In this document: positions 37,340 through 51,800 of the stretch, in pieces
Layout of the letters: each line of letters starts with the position of its first letter
Numbering within the stretch: position 1 is the stretch's first letter
Notes under the pieces: generated by a model
The model's input: only the letters and a program-made list of their open reading frames with translations
What the model was told of the DNA's origin: nothing
The model's database searches: none
Assembly: GCF_020382885.2 (NCBI RefSeq)
Contig: NC_058511.1
Span: 5,859,501 to 5,923,500 of the forward strand
DNA from: Scatophagus argus
Lineage: Eukaryota; Chordata; Actinopteri; Scatophagidae
DNA: 64,000 bases
Direction of reading: 5' to 3'
Program-made: the position numbers and the translations under genes

Positions 37340-40300
37340 ATGGCAGCGTATGTTGTTACTGAATTTAGAAATGGGAACTGATAAGATTTAATATGCCATT
37401 ACTGATTGTTCGTAGCTATTTCCTTATTGATTCCTGATCAGTCTTCTTTATGGAAAAATTCTGAACTTGTTGTCCACTGGAATCGGTTCTCAATTGATTC
37501 CCATCCCTAACTGTATTGGCATGCATTATATACAGTGCGTGTCCAAGACATTTTGTCTACCCCATGAAGCTACTGAATAAGCATGCCAGACATTTAAGTG
37601 AAGACAGTCAGAAGCCGCCTACTGTACACAACTCTGGCACTTACAATGTGTCATGAAACAGAGTTTACTGAAAGACAAAGAAATGATAGTCAGCAGGGGT
37701 GAACGCATAATCAGTTTACCGCTCTGTGGTGCATATAAATTATATTTCATACAGTTACTGTATTCAGAGCTCTGTATTCAGACTGATGTTATCTGTCGGG
37801 AGTTTTCTTATGGTGTTTACAGCTGCATGGTGGTATGGGTGAGTTTTCATGTCCTGAAAGATGAAGAGAGCAGCGCAGGAGATGACTTCTGCCTCCAGAA
37901 TACAGAGATTAGACCCTCTGTTGCTCCTCTCTGCCCTGTTTATTCTTCACACCTGAACAGGCATACAAATAAACCTGCAGTGCTGCCACAGAATGCTCAA
38001 CACTTATGATTAATATTTTATTTTTCCTGCAGCTCACTGAGGAGGTTATGCAAGGAGTAAAATCAGTAGGTCTCCAGGGACATTTCCTGTGTGTCCATGG
38101 AATCTAAGCTAGTAGTATACTGTACTATTAGCACCAGTCATTGGCAAAGTGGGCTCAGCAATAGTTGGCAGACTAAGAAAAATAAATGAGTACAAAGCTG
38201 GAGGTATTCCTCCTCCATCTGTTTATTTGCTTCAGACAATTAGGAAAATATTAGATGCAATGCCAGCAGTACATTAATGGACGATGTTCCCCTTCCCTCT
38301 TTGTCTCAGTGTCACCTTGTCATCTCTATCCACCACAAACGCACCTCAGCAGAATCGGCCTCACTTACATATGGGATATCCCAGCGCTGTGTAGCTATTG
38401 TGCAAACCCTCCAAAAGGACATACTGTTCTGCGACTGCCCTTTGTATCATGTAAACGCACAGAATTTAAAGCTACACTCAACCCTCACTTGAAGTTATGT
38501 CAGTGTTTTCAAAGTGTTATTTTAACAACAAAGTTTTTTAATGTAAACTTGGAGATTTAGTATGTTTTCTCATCTGAACTTACAACAGACATAACAACAG
38601 TCTGGGCAATCTCATCGCATTTCACACCTTGTCGCATCCATTGAGAACTGTACCACCTTAGTGCTTGATGATTTGGTTTAAAATAAGCACTTTATAAAGG
38701 TTGGGGAAGCTTCATTGTCATGGTTGTAACCATGAGGTGAAAGTTGGGGAACAGTATCAGTCACGGTTGAAAGAAACCAACAGTGGTGGTCAATTGGAAA
38801 AAGGAAATGAACAGCAGTCTCCAATGTTAAAGTCTGACATTTTATTGGCCCATGCATCCATACAAGGACTTTGCCACTCTATAATAACATCAGCTGACTT
38901 TCTCCTTTGCTCCCATCCACAATGACTGATGCTGTAGTTTTTCTTGGAAGCCCTTTTGACCACAAGTTAAAGTATACGATATAAGGGCATACTGAATTTC
39001 CATTAGTTTTCCTACAATTCAGTGACATCTGGGCAAAATCCATTTGCTCATGGAAAATTATACACAGAAAATGCAATAAGACTGTATTATCAGCTGCTGT
39101 TGCCAAGGCAAGAACAAACAGTGAACTTAACAGGACTTTTATTTCAGAACATAACTAGTTCTTGCATCAGCTTGCTGGAGTAATCTAATGGGTCTTTTGG
39201 GGCACTTTCAGTCCTTCAGTCATCATTTAAAACTCTATACTCTTTGTGTTAGTAGCATCTGATAATTATTCACTATCTTGTGACACAGACTAGCTATGCA
39301 GCTTCATTTTGTACTTAAGCACTGCATACGGCAGCATTCAGAATCTACAGTGCAGTGTTAACTTGGACAGACTGCCATTGCATCCAAAAGACTGCATAGT
39401 AAATTTCACATTGAAGAAATATCTCCGCAATTACAAAAACATTATGTAACATTATGTAAACTTGTACGATATCTTAATCACTGTGTTAAACCAGTGAATA
39501 AACTGCATGAGTCATCGCAGCAATAATGAAGTTGGAAGCTGAAATGAGCAGCGCTCGTGAGTCAAACAGCAATTGTTGTGCAACACTCACACAGTTCATT
39601 GTGTGAGTGTTGCACACCCTTGACATCAACTCATTAGTGATCTGCAGTGCAAGGACACGACGCACACTTGGCATTTATATCAAATAACACATTTGCATTA
39701 CACTGACTGCTCCTTTTGACATCTACCCACATTAAAACACGTCTACAAAGCCAATTTCTCGCTGTCTCCCTGCAGCCAAAACCGCAGTTCACACACATTA
39801 TTATCACTGCTGCAGATCAGCGGTCCATCCACTGGGTCCTGAGGACGTCAAAGGAGGCCATATGCGTATGTTTGAACAAGCCACAGAGTGTAAAGCAGTG
39901 GCTAAATCTCTGTAAGCAGGCCCTGGCATTACTCCCCAGTTGCCTGCCTGCTGTGTGGGCAGAGGCCTGGAGGGGAGTAATCCCTTTGGCATGGGCACGG
40001 GTCACACATGTTAATGTTTGTGTGCGTGCGTGCATGCGTGTGTGTTCATGTTCATGCAAAAGACCCAAGCTGCAGGATAAAGACAAGACATGGCGACAGA
40101 TTCAGAAAGCCCTCACTAATAACCTGCAACGCCTCTCATGCTTAAGTAGCAGCCTGCACACAAAATCTTGGCTGCTCCTTAGAGATGATGGGTGATGTTT
40201 TTGGAGGTCTGCCTCATACTGTATCGACAGGGACGGTCCTGGTCTTACGTAACCTTGGTCTGCAGGAGATTGCGTTGGAGTGTGGGGCCTTTGCCCTTTA

Positions 40301-42000
40301 CATGCTGCTGGGTTTTTGCTCAAGTGGGCGGCTGTAAAAGCTGACATACTGTTTCGGCCTTGTCAACCTGTGTGTAGATGACTGCGAGGGCAAAGCAGCT
40401 TTCCTGACTGTTATCTTGGCAGTAAAGGTGACCTGCAGCAGACCAGAAGGCAGAAACAGTGGCCTCCGCTCTGCAGCCTCTTGAGCTCCCCCCAAGGCAT
40501 GTGCACCGTTTGTAAAATCAAGACAAGATTACACCAGAGTATTAATGGAAATAGTTTCATATTTGGAGAAATGTGGTTGGCAACTTTCTTGCCAAGAACT
40601 TGATAGAAAGATCAATACCACTTTCACATGGGTCTGCTAAATATGAAGCAGTCCGGAGTTGGTTAGCTTAGCGCAAAGACTGGAAATGGGAACAGCTAGA
40701 CTTGCTCCGTCCAAATGTAATAAAACCTGCCTACCAGCTCATCCAAAGCTCACTAATTAACATATCACGGTAGGCAAATTTTTCAGACATTTTCCAATCA
40801 TTATGCTAAGCTAAACTAACAAACACTTGACTGTAACTTTATTTAAACTACATGATGTGACAGATATTAGAGCGATACTAATCTTCACACTTAACTCTCA
40901 GTAACTCTCTAAGAAAGCAAAACAGTGCATTTCCCTGAATGTGGAACAGTTTTCTTTAATGCTCTCGTAAGTGGAAACATCATCTGCTCTTAATTGAATG
41001 GGCCAAATGACTGTATTAAAAGTTCAACAGTGGGAAGTGACTTAATTATTTCAGGAGCAGTCTATAAATACAGCTGGGTAATTACAGAGGAGATCTGCAT
41101 TAGAAAAAAAACAGCAGGACGACATGGCTTTTCTTACCAACACATGCTGTAAAGTCGAATCGATTGGCGAGACTTTCGAACAAACAGCTTTGAATCTCGT
41201 CCTTCTGTGTGCTCTGAAAGGAAACAGATGAAGAAAAAGGGATAAAATCCAGTCTGTTTTAAAACCACGACATTCAGTTACACCTCATCAAAGTGTGTCT
41301 GTTCACATATTGATCTTTCCATACAAGAAACACTTGGGAGTCCGGGAAATAAAACTGTTCAATTACCTACAGTGACATGGGCACAATGATTAACAAAGTG
41401 ACAGCTTCAGGTGACAACAGCTAATGCCAAATAATAAGTGAGCAATGACAGCTGACCTCCACCAGTCACTGGACGTCCTCAGGTTGGTCTCCAACACTAA
41501 CTGCAGGTGTAATAACGGAGCCCAAATCCATTTTGACTCAGCATTTAATTTGATTTTTGCATTTGTAGAAAAGTCATGTGACACACACTTCACTGAATAT
41601 CCAGCACAATTTGTTTTTTCTCCTTGCAATGGTAATTTTCTGTCTTTGATCACTGACTGCAGGACATATTTTACCCACGTTTAATTTATTATTGTCACAC
41701 TGACACGAATGTCACCATTACATTACGCACATTACAGGTGTGTTTGTGTGGGTCAGTTTTCTGAAGGGCAGGGCGCGTAAAACCATTATAATCTGGGCAA
41801 AAAACCTTTAGGCAATGAGAAATTATTTCAGGATTTGTGTGTATGTATGAGTGCTGAAGATCTGTGACCTCAGTTATTCAGCATGATATCAAATGAGGAT
41901 GGCAGGTGAGTTGTAGGCCAGTTATTAAAGGGGCTGTGCTCGGGACCCAGAAAGATATTGGATTTGGTTTCATAACACGTTAGTGGTGGGTGTGTTGGGC
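37340..42000. other. Intergenic stretch, second part
   Basis: No supported exons. The longest frame (39716-40195, plus) covers a TGCG/TGTG-rich run and has no domain. A region at about 38655-38830 ('ggtttaaaataagcacttt', then repeated 'catggttgtaaccatgaggt'-like words) resembles a degraded fish repeat, but the match is weak. Confidence 0.45.
40600..40860 (+). repeat. Relic of a widespread fish interspersed repeat
   Basis: The ordered words 'gttagcttagcgcaaagact', 'ggaaatgggaacagctagac', 'ctccgtccaaatgtaataaa', 'cctgcctaccagctcatcc' and 'aaagctcactaattaacata' match a repeat that is very common in percomorph fish. The superfamily is not assigned. It is non-coding; recognition is from memory rather than a search. 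Confidence 0.6.
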
Positions 42001-42880
42001 TTGTTTTGAGTAGCCTGATAGGGCTCGCCTTGCCTCGTCGCACAAATCCAACCCCGCACGTTTGATCTCAACGGCGACGCGCAAAAAAAACGTGAAATAT
42101 TTCCACTCCGGGAACCATAGTGATCGATGAGCCGCCGTCCGGAGGTTTCAAGGTGGACAGCAGAGAGACAGAAGAAAGGGAAGCGTGATATTTTTTTCCC
42201 CTCACTGGCTGTTTGCACATGCAGTCCTCGGGAAAGTTAAAGGGGCCCGGTCTCGTTGAATGGGGCGAAGAGCGCATGGTGGCAGAGCAGCTGATGGTCC
42301 TGTCTCATCAGCACGACCGTTCTGCACTGAGGAGGGACTCGTGTGAAGGGGGAGGCGCCCGAGCGAGACGACTGCTGCCCGAATTTAACAATTAACCTTG
42401 ATGAGCACAGATTGGTTTCACTTAACTGGCGCAGGTACGCGGCGCTGAGCGATTCGGTGTTAATGAGCAGACACTGACGCATTTCATGCCAAACAGAAAC
42501 TAAAAGGATAGAGGAATTTACAGCTGACATTTTGTTTTCCACGGGACAGGATGCGTGTTGCAATAGGAGCCCGTCCGGTACTCATCCTCTTGCAGAATCC
42601 AGGAGCATCACTGAATTGATTTGGAGACCCATATCGGAATTTGACCGCCGTGTCATTGCTCAGTCTGCCAGTCCCAGCAGCTGAAAAGCTTCCTCTCAGC
42701 GACAGGAGACGAGAGGAAGGGGGGAAAAACTGTCCGCTTCACTACTCTTCATCTGCGCCCTGGACGGCTTGAAATGAGGACCACATCCCGGCTGTGTTCC
42801 GTTTGAAGAAGCGAGCGGGGCAGGCGGTTCTTCGGCTCTCAAGGACGCATAAAAAGTGGCCGCCGGCCAAGCAGCGAGTC
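42000..42880 (+). promoter_or_regulatory. CpG-rich promoter and 5' UTR of slc24a4
   Basis: CpG density rises clearly from about 42025 (cgtcgcacaaatccaaccccgcacg region) through the first coding exon and intron start (about 43100), in contrast to both flanks. This fits a CpG-island promoter with the 5' UTR in its right half. A short upstream reading frame (42774-42806, 10 codons plus stop) precedes the main start. No TATA box is evident. Confidence 0.5.
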
Positions 42881-45800
42881 ATGGAGCGGGACGACACAGA
42901 CACCGTGAGCGCGTCCAAAAAGACAATAATTTCAAAGATATTTAAAGTTCGCAAGAGGAGGGAGATGCTTTTCGTTCAGGTGTGCTTTATCTGCAGTGTC
43001 CTCTTCGTGGCGTGGAGCATGTCGGCGCTGTTGACCAAGACAGGTGAGTGGGGAGAGACTGCTGAGATGCACCGGGGCGCAGGGAGCCGAGGACGGAGCA
43101 TAACGGCTCAGAAATATGCAGTAAAATAATGCACCCACATGCACGCCAATTTATTGTAATCATAGAGACACCTCATCGATGGACCAATACGCTTTAATGT
43201 CAAGGGCATGGGATCATTTGTATTGTTACATAGAAGCAGGTCCGTGTTCCTGTCCAAAATGCGTATGCTATGCTTCTGATTGTGGATCTCTATTTGGATT
43301 AAGTGTATAGTTTGCTTAAAATGCAGTAAATACCACAGAATGCGTTCGGTGTTTATTATTATTATTATTATTATTATTATTTTGGCCCTTCTCACTCAGT
43401 AGAAAAAGTCATCTGCACACGTTATCATCAGGTCACAGCATTTCCTTTTTAAATCTCATTGTTGGAGTATACATGCGTCTGTTTTGTCTGTATATGCCGC
43501 AGTGTGCGCGCCGTGGCAGCGGCACGTTTTCAATTTGAGAGACAGGCTCATAATCACGGCACACGCGCACTTCACGCTCCACATGCGCACAGCCGAGCCC
43601 AGATGGAGCACACTTTGGTTCTGGTTTGGTTTGCGCGTTGCCTTTTTTTCCCCCACCCTCACGAGTATCTGGCTTTTTGTTTGGGCGCCAGGCACGTCGT
43701 CGGTCACACTACACCGGAGCTCAGGATCGTGTAATGCTGGCATCATCGAGTCTAGCCCGGAGCTTCACACACCATTGCACACACTGGATCACCTCGATCA
43801 CTCTCGACCATCATCACGCTTCCAGGGTCCGCATGACCATCATGGGATTATTTATTTTGTTATATATTATTGATATATTTACGCAGAGCCCACCGATGAT
43901 TTTGTGTGTGGGGGGGTCGTCGTTCACTACTAGGATGCTTTTGCTTGAATATTGTAATATTCATAGCTGATGCCCGAGGTGTGTACTTCGCAAACGACTC
44001 AGATGGCCGTGCGTGTGATGTCCACACACACACACACACACTCAGTCCAAACACCATATCCTCCCATGCACACATGTCAAAACTCTTACCTCAGGCCCGT
44101 GCGAATGCTGCCACGCAGAGCATCCCACACAGCATCACACACAGTTATGTAATCTAACGAGCAACCTTGACATTTTGCTGGTGAAGAATGATATCTGACA
44201 CACCACGGGGATCAGGGGTTAACTAGACAAAACACGGCCCTAGGACAGTACACTCCATGTGATGTAAAAATGAGACGATGTTCAGTGCCAACGTGAGTTT
44301 TTGCAAACATCAGTGCAGAAAACGCTTCAGGGCTGCATTTAGATTTATTTGGATCATTTATTTAGATTAGTTTGCATGTGGGCATGAAAGAGATGAGGTC
44401 TTTCTTTTTTCCCCCCCACCACCTCACATTGCCTCTAAACCAGACCCTGTCCTGGGATCTGTCCATCTGCACCCACTTAGGTCCCAGTAGTGAAAGTGGT
44501 TGTAAATTCACCACAACTACTGCCTGACTGTAGATCTCTAGTGGATGTATCAGGAGTTTTATTAATTACATTAAAAACAACAAGAGGCTTAAAAGATTAT
44601 TCTGGAATGATATCATACAGGCGAGTGCAAATCTCTTATCTCCAAAGGCAGGCAATGGGAGCCAAAGTAAGCCCCCCCCCCCTTCACTAATGGCTGGCCT
44701 TTTTTCATTTAATCAAGTTCGCCTGACCCACACAGCGATTGTCATGTGGGGGTATTTGACAGAAGGCCTTTCTTGTGAATTTTCAGCCTGTTTGACCAGC
44801 AGCAGCAGTGGCGTCAGGGCAGTTGTGGTGATGGTGGGATTTCAAGGTGACATGCGTGAGAAGCGTTTGGTGTGAGACAGAGAGAGAGAAATCCCCTCTG
44901 AACCCATGAGACCCACAGCTCGCCATAATCAGATCTGTCTAATTGAATAGCTGTGGCCTTCTCATCTTTCAGCCATCACAACGGCAGCAAGCATTTGTCA
45001 TGTCACAGTAAAACCTGTGCCCTGTGTTTGCCACCCATTTGATTGATAGTAGCATGTGGGTGGGAGGAGGGGAGGGGGGGCAGGCAGCAAGCAGAGTGTT
45101 GTTGTACTGACTGGTCCAGATGGATGGGATTTGATGTGCTACTCCTGGGTTACATCTCTGTAAAGAGGGGTGGGGCGACACATGCTGTCGTGCATGCTGA
45201 TCTGAGGTGTGTGTGATGGAGCTCTGCATGGGGGATTAGAACAGGTGTTTTTGAGGAGCAGGGCTGTGCTCAGCTCTGACAGGTAGCTGCAGCAGGCTGA
45301 TGGTGATGGCTACAGGGTGGGGAGGGGGATACTGCGCTGGAGATATTTTATTTATTTATTTTTTAAGAGAGCATGTTCACCAGCACAGAGAGATTGATGG
45401 ATGGCTGTCCTTGGTCCATCTCCCTGCTCAGCTGATTGAACAGACCAGCAGGATGACATTAGCACTGTGCTGTTGTTGCTTGCACACTCTTGTCTCCCTC
45501 TGCTGCTCAGTGTAGTCTGATAGAGGTGAAGGCACAGTCTTTGTTTGTCCAGTTTGAGCTCATTTCTTGGTTTCTGCTTAATAGCAGCAAGTGCATTTAG
45601 TGTCTCCATTCATTGACCTCATCAGGTTAGTGTAATGTACATGTTGCTGACATATGTATAAAGGTGCTTCAAGACACGCAAAAACTGAAGTTTCCTGCCT
45701 TGTTTAGTCTTAAAGGAAACTACTGTGTTATGAGATTTTCACGATTGTGGTCAAGTGATTCTATGCATAACTCTCTGGAGAAATTGCATTTAGATAGGCT

Positions 45801-48800
45801 GTCATGACTCTCTTATTGTTACACATAGCAAAAGTGATTATCTCTTGGAAACGTGTCCGCATGCTTGTTGTGTTTGCGAATTAGCATCCATGTCCTGCCC
45901 TCACCACCAAATTTGACTGTGTGCTATTCTGAGCATTGCTGGAATAAAGTGAAATAAAAGGTGGGGGCACCAGAGGCAGGAGAGGAGCGAAACTGAGCTG
46001 GTTAGGGAGGAGGTTGCGGGTTGGAGCTGTGACTGGAAGGTTTGGTCTTTTGGATTGGAGAGCTGTGGGGAAGCAGCTGCAGTCGCCTTGTGTACAGGCT
46101 GCTTGTCCAGCACCTGCTGATCTTCCAGGCTGTCAAACTGTACCGGATTGAAAGCCGTTAAATGAAGACTTTTCTTTGTCAGTACACCAAAAAAAAATAC
46201 CATTAGATCTTCACAGATTACTTCAGAAAAAAACAGCAGCTGGAAAATGAGAGAGGTAGAGAATGAGTAATGACGCCTAACATTTTTTAAGGGTTTGAAT
46301 CTGTGATGTAGAAAAGCACCTGGATTCTTTTTTTTATTATTATTATTTGCACTCACTATACTCAATAATCAGAACAATAATGGATTCTTGTATATATTTT
46401 GCTCCCTGCAACATTGCTGGTTCGATTGAGTCCCGCTGCTCCCATCAGCATTGCTCCCAGCCTTGCAATGCAGCCAGTAGCTCTGACTCCGACAGACTCA
46501 ACACTAGCTGCTCCCAAAAATCTAGCACCGTAATCGATGATTTAGCAGCTAGAGAGACCAACGTTTTCCTCAGGAGTTGGTGGAGAGCAGCAGCGAGCAA
46601 AAAGGAGAGTGAGTATTGGACTTATGTTTGATGAGTGGGCAGAAACACGACACACGGTAACATATTCCTACATGTGTTTTCATCCATAGTTTCTTCAGTC
46701 TGTGTCCTTCAACTTGTTACTCTTAAAGTCAACATTGTCTCAGCCATTAGTTCCTCAAAATAGTTGCCAGAAGGGAAATTAGTAATCATATGGAGATGTT
46801 CACATGGTCAGGGAGACATTTATAAATACTGGCATCATGTGAGTCTCCTGCTGCACAGAAAGTCTTTCACAGCCATTGTGTAACCTACAACCAAAGCCGG
46901 ACAGAGATTCAACATTGCATTTGTCTGGTGACATTTTACAAAAAAAAGTTGTGTTTAAAAGGCTGTTCAGCTCGTTCACATAATTTTCTCATAATAGATT
47001 TGGGACTGCAGTTTTTATGTCCTCATTACAGAGGCTTAAGAGCAGTTTAGCAAAAAATGAAACTCGTATGCTCCTCTTCCTCCCACTCTGCTGCCTCGAA
47101 ACATAATGGCTCAGCAGCTGCATGTTGCTGTGTTTTCGCTGCCGGCAGATGAAAACGTCACAGCTACATAAGTGAAAACTTTTAAAGGATTAAAAAATGC
47201 AACCTTGTTTGGATTAATGGCCGTGATCATGGGTGTTCGGGGCATAAAATATACTTGTACAATAGCCGCCATGTTAGTCTTGGTTATTTCTTTGAAAACA
47301 TGCAAAATGGTGTTTCAGGGTTTCCGTGAAGCAAAAGAGGGGAAAAGCTGCTAGATGTTTTAGCATTAACGGCCAACATGTTGTGCTCTGTCAGCGTGCT
47401 TCGCTACATGCTTAGATGTTTTTTGTTTTTGTTTTTTTATGTTGAATGAATGATGAGCGAAACTGTTTTCTGTTGCAGGCCATGGAATGACAGTGAAGGG
47501 ACATCCGGTGGTTGAAAACTGGGGAAGACGACTAATGGCTTCAGTGCCAGACAATGAAACGGAGCCGAAGAACTGTTCAGAGCCAGGTAATGGTGTTAGA
47601 TTGCTCTTCATGATGAACCAAAAAAGTGTTTTTAGTGTTGATTGTTTTGATTTTCAACTTTTTTTCTTTTTTTTTTTCACTCTTACTGCTCATCAGTAGC
47701 TTCTCGAGCAAAAAAGACCCCGAAACACTGCCTGTACACCGCTGACGGCAGACACAGAAACTTAGTGATGAGCTGATGATCTGTGGCACACTTAGAATCT
47801 GAAGAGTCAGCTCAGGAGCAAAGCTTTGGAGAACAAAACAAGCTAGAAAGCAGCACGAATGTCTGGCTCTGCATTCGTCAGGTGGACAGAAACTTAAATT
47901 GACTATTGCTCAGTCTATACTGGAGGTGTGTGTGTGTGTGTGTGTGTGTGTATAAGAAACTGCTTGCTAACACTATGAGGTGATAATGCTCCAAGCGGGC
48001 ATAAAATCAAAACTGCTTTAAGTTATTGTTAAAAAAACAAAGAAACCCCAAAGTAAATCAATAAAAATTTTGGAAAATCTCAAAGTTACACCAAATAGTT
48101 GAGGAGTTTTGAGTCGTTCTGCTTTAATCCACCTCCTTGTTGGATCTCTATTATTCTGACTCAGTTAGACCACTTGTGCTGTAATAAGCACTGAAAGGCT
48201 ATTAAAAGGGTCCGATATTGATTATGTTACAGTATTTAGGGTGCACGTAAAGGAAGCAGCATTCTCTGTAATTGGTCACTATGCTGCATGCTGACAGTTC
48301 AACTGACGCTGCTGACAACCGCATCAGGCTACCAAAAAACATTTAAGCTCGATTTTTCTTTTTTTTTTCTTTTTGTGAAGTTATTGGCTGAAATGGTACA
48401 CAGTTGCAGCAGCAATGGTAGGATGTGCCATTTGTTTGTCTTTGGGTTTCATTTCCATGTCATTTGAATTGCCTCGGTCCAGACTCTTATGATGTTTTGC
48501 AACCAGTGCTTCACAAGAGCTTTGTGTGACCATCAGAGCATTAAAGCTGCCAGTGTTGGTTTAGTCCCATTAGGCATTTTCATAATAAATATACATTATA
48601 TAGACAAAAGTATTGGAACAAACATATTTATTGAATTCAGGTGTGGTATAGGGATGTTTCAGGTGTTGAGCTTGGCCCCTTACTTCCAGTGAAGGGAAAT
48701 CTTAGTGCTTCAGCATACCAAGACATTTTGGACAATGCTATGCTTCCAACTTTGTGGCAACAGTTTGTTGAAGGCCCTTTTCTATTCCAGCATGGCTGTG

Positions 48801-51800
48801 CCCCAGTGCACAAAGCAAAGCTCCATAAAGACATGGTTGGATGAGTTTGGTGTGGGACAACTTGACTGGCCCACACAGAGTCCTGACCTCAACCCCATCC
48901 AACACCTTTGGGATGAACTGGAACAGAGATTGTGAGCCAGACCTTTTGGCCCAACATCAGTGTGTGACCTCACAAATACTCTACTGCATGAATGTGCAAA
49001 AACTGCCACAGAAACACTCCAACATGTTGTGGAAAACCTTCACAGAAGAGTGGAAGCTGTTACAGCTGCAAAGGGAGGACCAACTCAATATTAATGTCTA
49101 TGTTTTTACAATGCACTGGTTGGTGTAATGGCCAGGTGTCCCAATACTTTTGTCTATGTAGTTTTTGTCCTTCTGGACCTGTACCATTAGGAAAAACCTT
49201 ATAAATCTAAAGTCATAAAGTAGAAATGTGGATGGAAAGGATACCTGTTGTGGAGGATTTTTAAGCCCCCTGAGAATAATTATTTTGCTCAAATAGGGTG
49301 CAACTCAGTAAGAGGGATTTGTGTTACTATTTGTATTTGACTGGCACACAGGGGATGACACCAGGGTGCAGACAATTTAGAAAGTAATTTGAAAATGTCT
49401 GGTCTCTTTTGTGCAGCATCACAAGTGACCCAGTAAGGACTAACTGGCTATTACTTCATTACTGGTCACAGCAGGCAGAATCCCTCGGGGGATTAGTGAA
49501 TCACTGGTGCTGTAACCTGCTATTTTATACATAATCAAGCAAAACAAGCATTTTTACACCTGACTGACTTTGAACTGTTCAGTATTATGTCCATTTTCAT
49601 TTTTCACAGTCACAATGGGGTCTTATTGAAATGAGGGCCAAATGACAAGAAAGTTTTTCTCCTAATCCTCCCAGGATAACCCCCCCCCCAAATTCACTGG
49701 AGGCACAAGACTGTACTTCACATTCCTCACATTTCTGATGGACTCTAGTCCACCCAACTACTGCTCTGCTTCGTCAGTGTGAGCTGATCATATGACTACT
49801 CTTTGTTCTTAGTCTCGTGAATAATCCTTTCATAGTGGTGGACTTCAGGCACCTTAGCTGACAGATTGCAGTTGTGGGGAGTATGAGTGCCTCAGTTTAG
49901 TCTGTTGTGTAGCCTTAAGGTATTTTTTTATTGCCTTAACATATTATACTGCAAAAACAGGACTTAAACATGTCATTTAGACTTAAAAGCTAAATTCTCT
50001 TAAAACGGAGAGGGTTGCCAACAGGTTGAGGCTGACTATCTTGAGAAAAGACATGACATTAAAATAGCTCTTGAGAAACACTGCCTTTTTGGTGAGATTA
50101 AAATCACATAATTTTAAAGAGAAATCCTCATTTGCCCGTTTCATGGTCTTATTCTCATTTACTCAGCTTTGCAGAGATTTGAGAAAATGTCAAATCAACA
50201 AGTCAAGGAGGCAAAACCAAGCAGGATGAGCTTCTTAAAAGAGAAAAAGCAGATCTTACAGAAATCATTTAAAGCACTTGTCTGACCAACAGTAATCACA
50301 GATATTGCCCGTCTAAATTAGCTCTTGTTACTAACTCCGCAGAGAATCTGCTCGTCAGGCAGCCAGTTGAAAGAGTGTATCTAAAAAAGAACGTCACACC
50401 TTACAGTCAGTGTAAACAAACTTGCCGTGATGAACAAAAAAAGTTGTATCGTTTGTAGACTTCACTTGTCATTCGTGTTGTCAGGGGAAATTATTGCTAA
50501 TGAAACAAAGTTCCATCTGGGACACAGGGAGGTATGTATCAGTGGGGCTGCTGATGGTTTGTGTGTGTGGGGAGTCGTTTTCCTGGGATGGCAAACCTGC
50601 TTACCGTCTACACATTCTCAGTAACTGAATAGATGTCTTGGTTTGTGATGACTGCTTGGCCACAGGACTCGTACACCTCACTCCCGTACCACAGAGCTGT
50701 GTGTTTTGACCTGAGTCCCTGGGCATTTGTTGGTCCAAAGCTGATGATCCAGCAGTGGGCCTGTGATGGCACTGAGTCTGCACCACTCCGGGGGAACACG
50801 CTAACCATGAACTGGTCCCAGGCTTGATTTGGATGAAGATTATTATTGAAGGCTTTTTGTTTTTATGCTGAGTGTGTGCAACATCTGAAGCTCTGTTTTA
50901 ATTAAGCTGCTGTTTGTGGGATGCATAGATTAGTCAGCTATTTTTGCTCTCTCTGCCTTTTCCTCATCGTTATGTCTGTGATCAGCAAGGGAGCCCTATT
51001 CTGGGTTCACAGGGTGCTAATGTTTTGCTTGTCCTGCTGCTGTTCCGGCAGCCATTCATCATAAGGACCTCTTTTATTGGCCATTATAACTCCAGGAAAG
51101 CACAAGGTGCTGTCCAAACTATTTTTTATGCCCCTGCACACTTGTGATCCACAGTGGACTAAATCGCATTGCAAGGGCCTCCAGGCCTCCGACAGCCTCT
51201 GAATATTCCTCAGTCATATGCAGACCTCAAGTCACACCACTGCTTGAGATGCAGTTCCTCTGTTGCAATCCCATGACGAGTGAAAAGGACGCACGTTCAC
51301 TTTTTCACTTTAGTTTGACAAGTTGCTGGAACAAAAGTAGGGCCTGTTTTTATTTCACAGTTTAAATGTTTCATGAGCTCTTCCAGGCAGCGTGAGGAGT
51401 CCAATCAGAGAAATGGGGTTTACTTGGGGATGCAGAATATTAGATTTTACCACAGAATCTAATATTGGATAATAATTAAATGTATATCCGCAATATAGAC
51501 GGTTTCCTGTTTAATTATTTAATCTTTCTTATTTTATTATCACTTAATTATTTTCATTTGCACTGTCAGCTCAACAGAGTCCCAGAGGCCGTTTTGCTTG
51601 TTATTGCATATGTCTCCTGTATGTTTTTACTTATAAACTTCAACATGTTATCCACACATGTGGGACCAATTTATGCCAACTGAGCACCGTGGCTAATGTT
51701 CTGTAGGAGGAATAATTCACTCTTTAATAACAATGCTACTAATACCATAAATTGAAAACTCCCACTGGAGTGGCATAATTGGCCTGGTAGAAGCAGACAA

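Larger units (their letters stand above)
43044..47478 (+). other. slc24a4 intron 1
   Basis: A 4.4-kb intron. The CpG-rich character persists over 43490-43830, where overlapping frames of about 90-130 codons on both strands occur without homology. It also contains a TTA tract, a CA tract and a repeat relic at 46400-46665 (listed). No nested gene is supported. Confidence 0.6.

Noticed and set aside
39716-40195. 159-codon plus-strand frame
   Set aside because: Low-complexity Cys/Val/Arg run from TGCG/TGTG repeats in the middle, overlapping minus-strand frames, no domain and no splice signals.
43484-43970. Overlapping 114- and 129-codon plus-strand frames in slc24a4 intron 1
   Set aside because: Long only because the sequence is CpG-rich and stop-poor. 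Opposite-strand frames are equally long, translations have no family resemblance, and slc24a4 exons join without them.
46419-46434. tRNA B-box-like word GGTTCGATTGAGTCCC
   Set aside because: No A-box at the right distance and no cloverleaf can be drawn; it belongs to the repeat at 46400-46665.
46347-46631. 94-codon frame with Ser/Cys-rich translation
   Set aside because: It falls inside an interspersed repeat relic and has no independent support.
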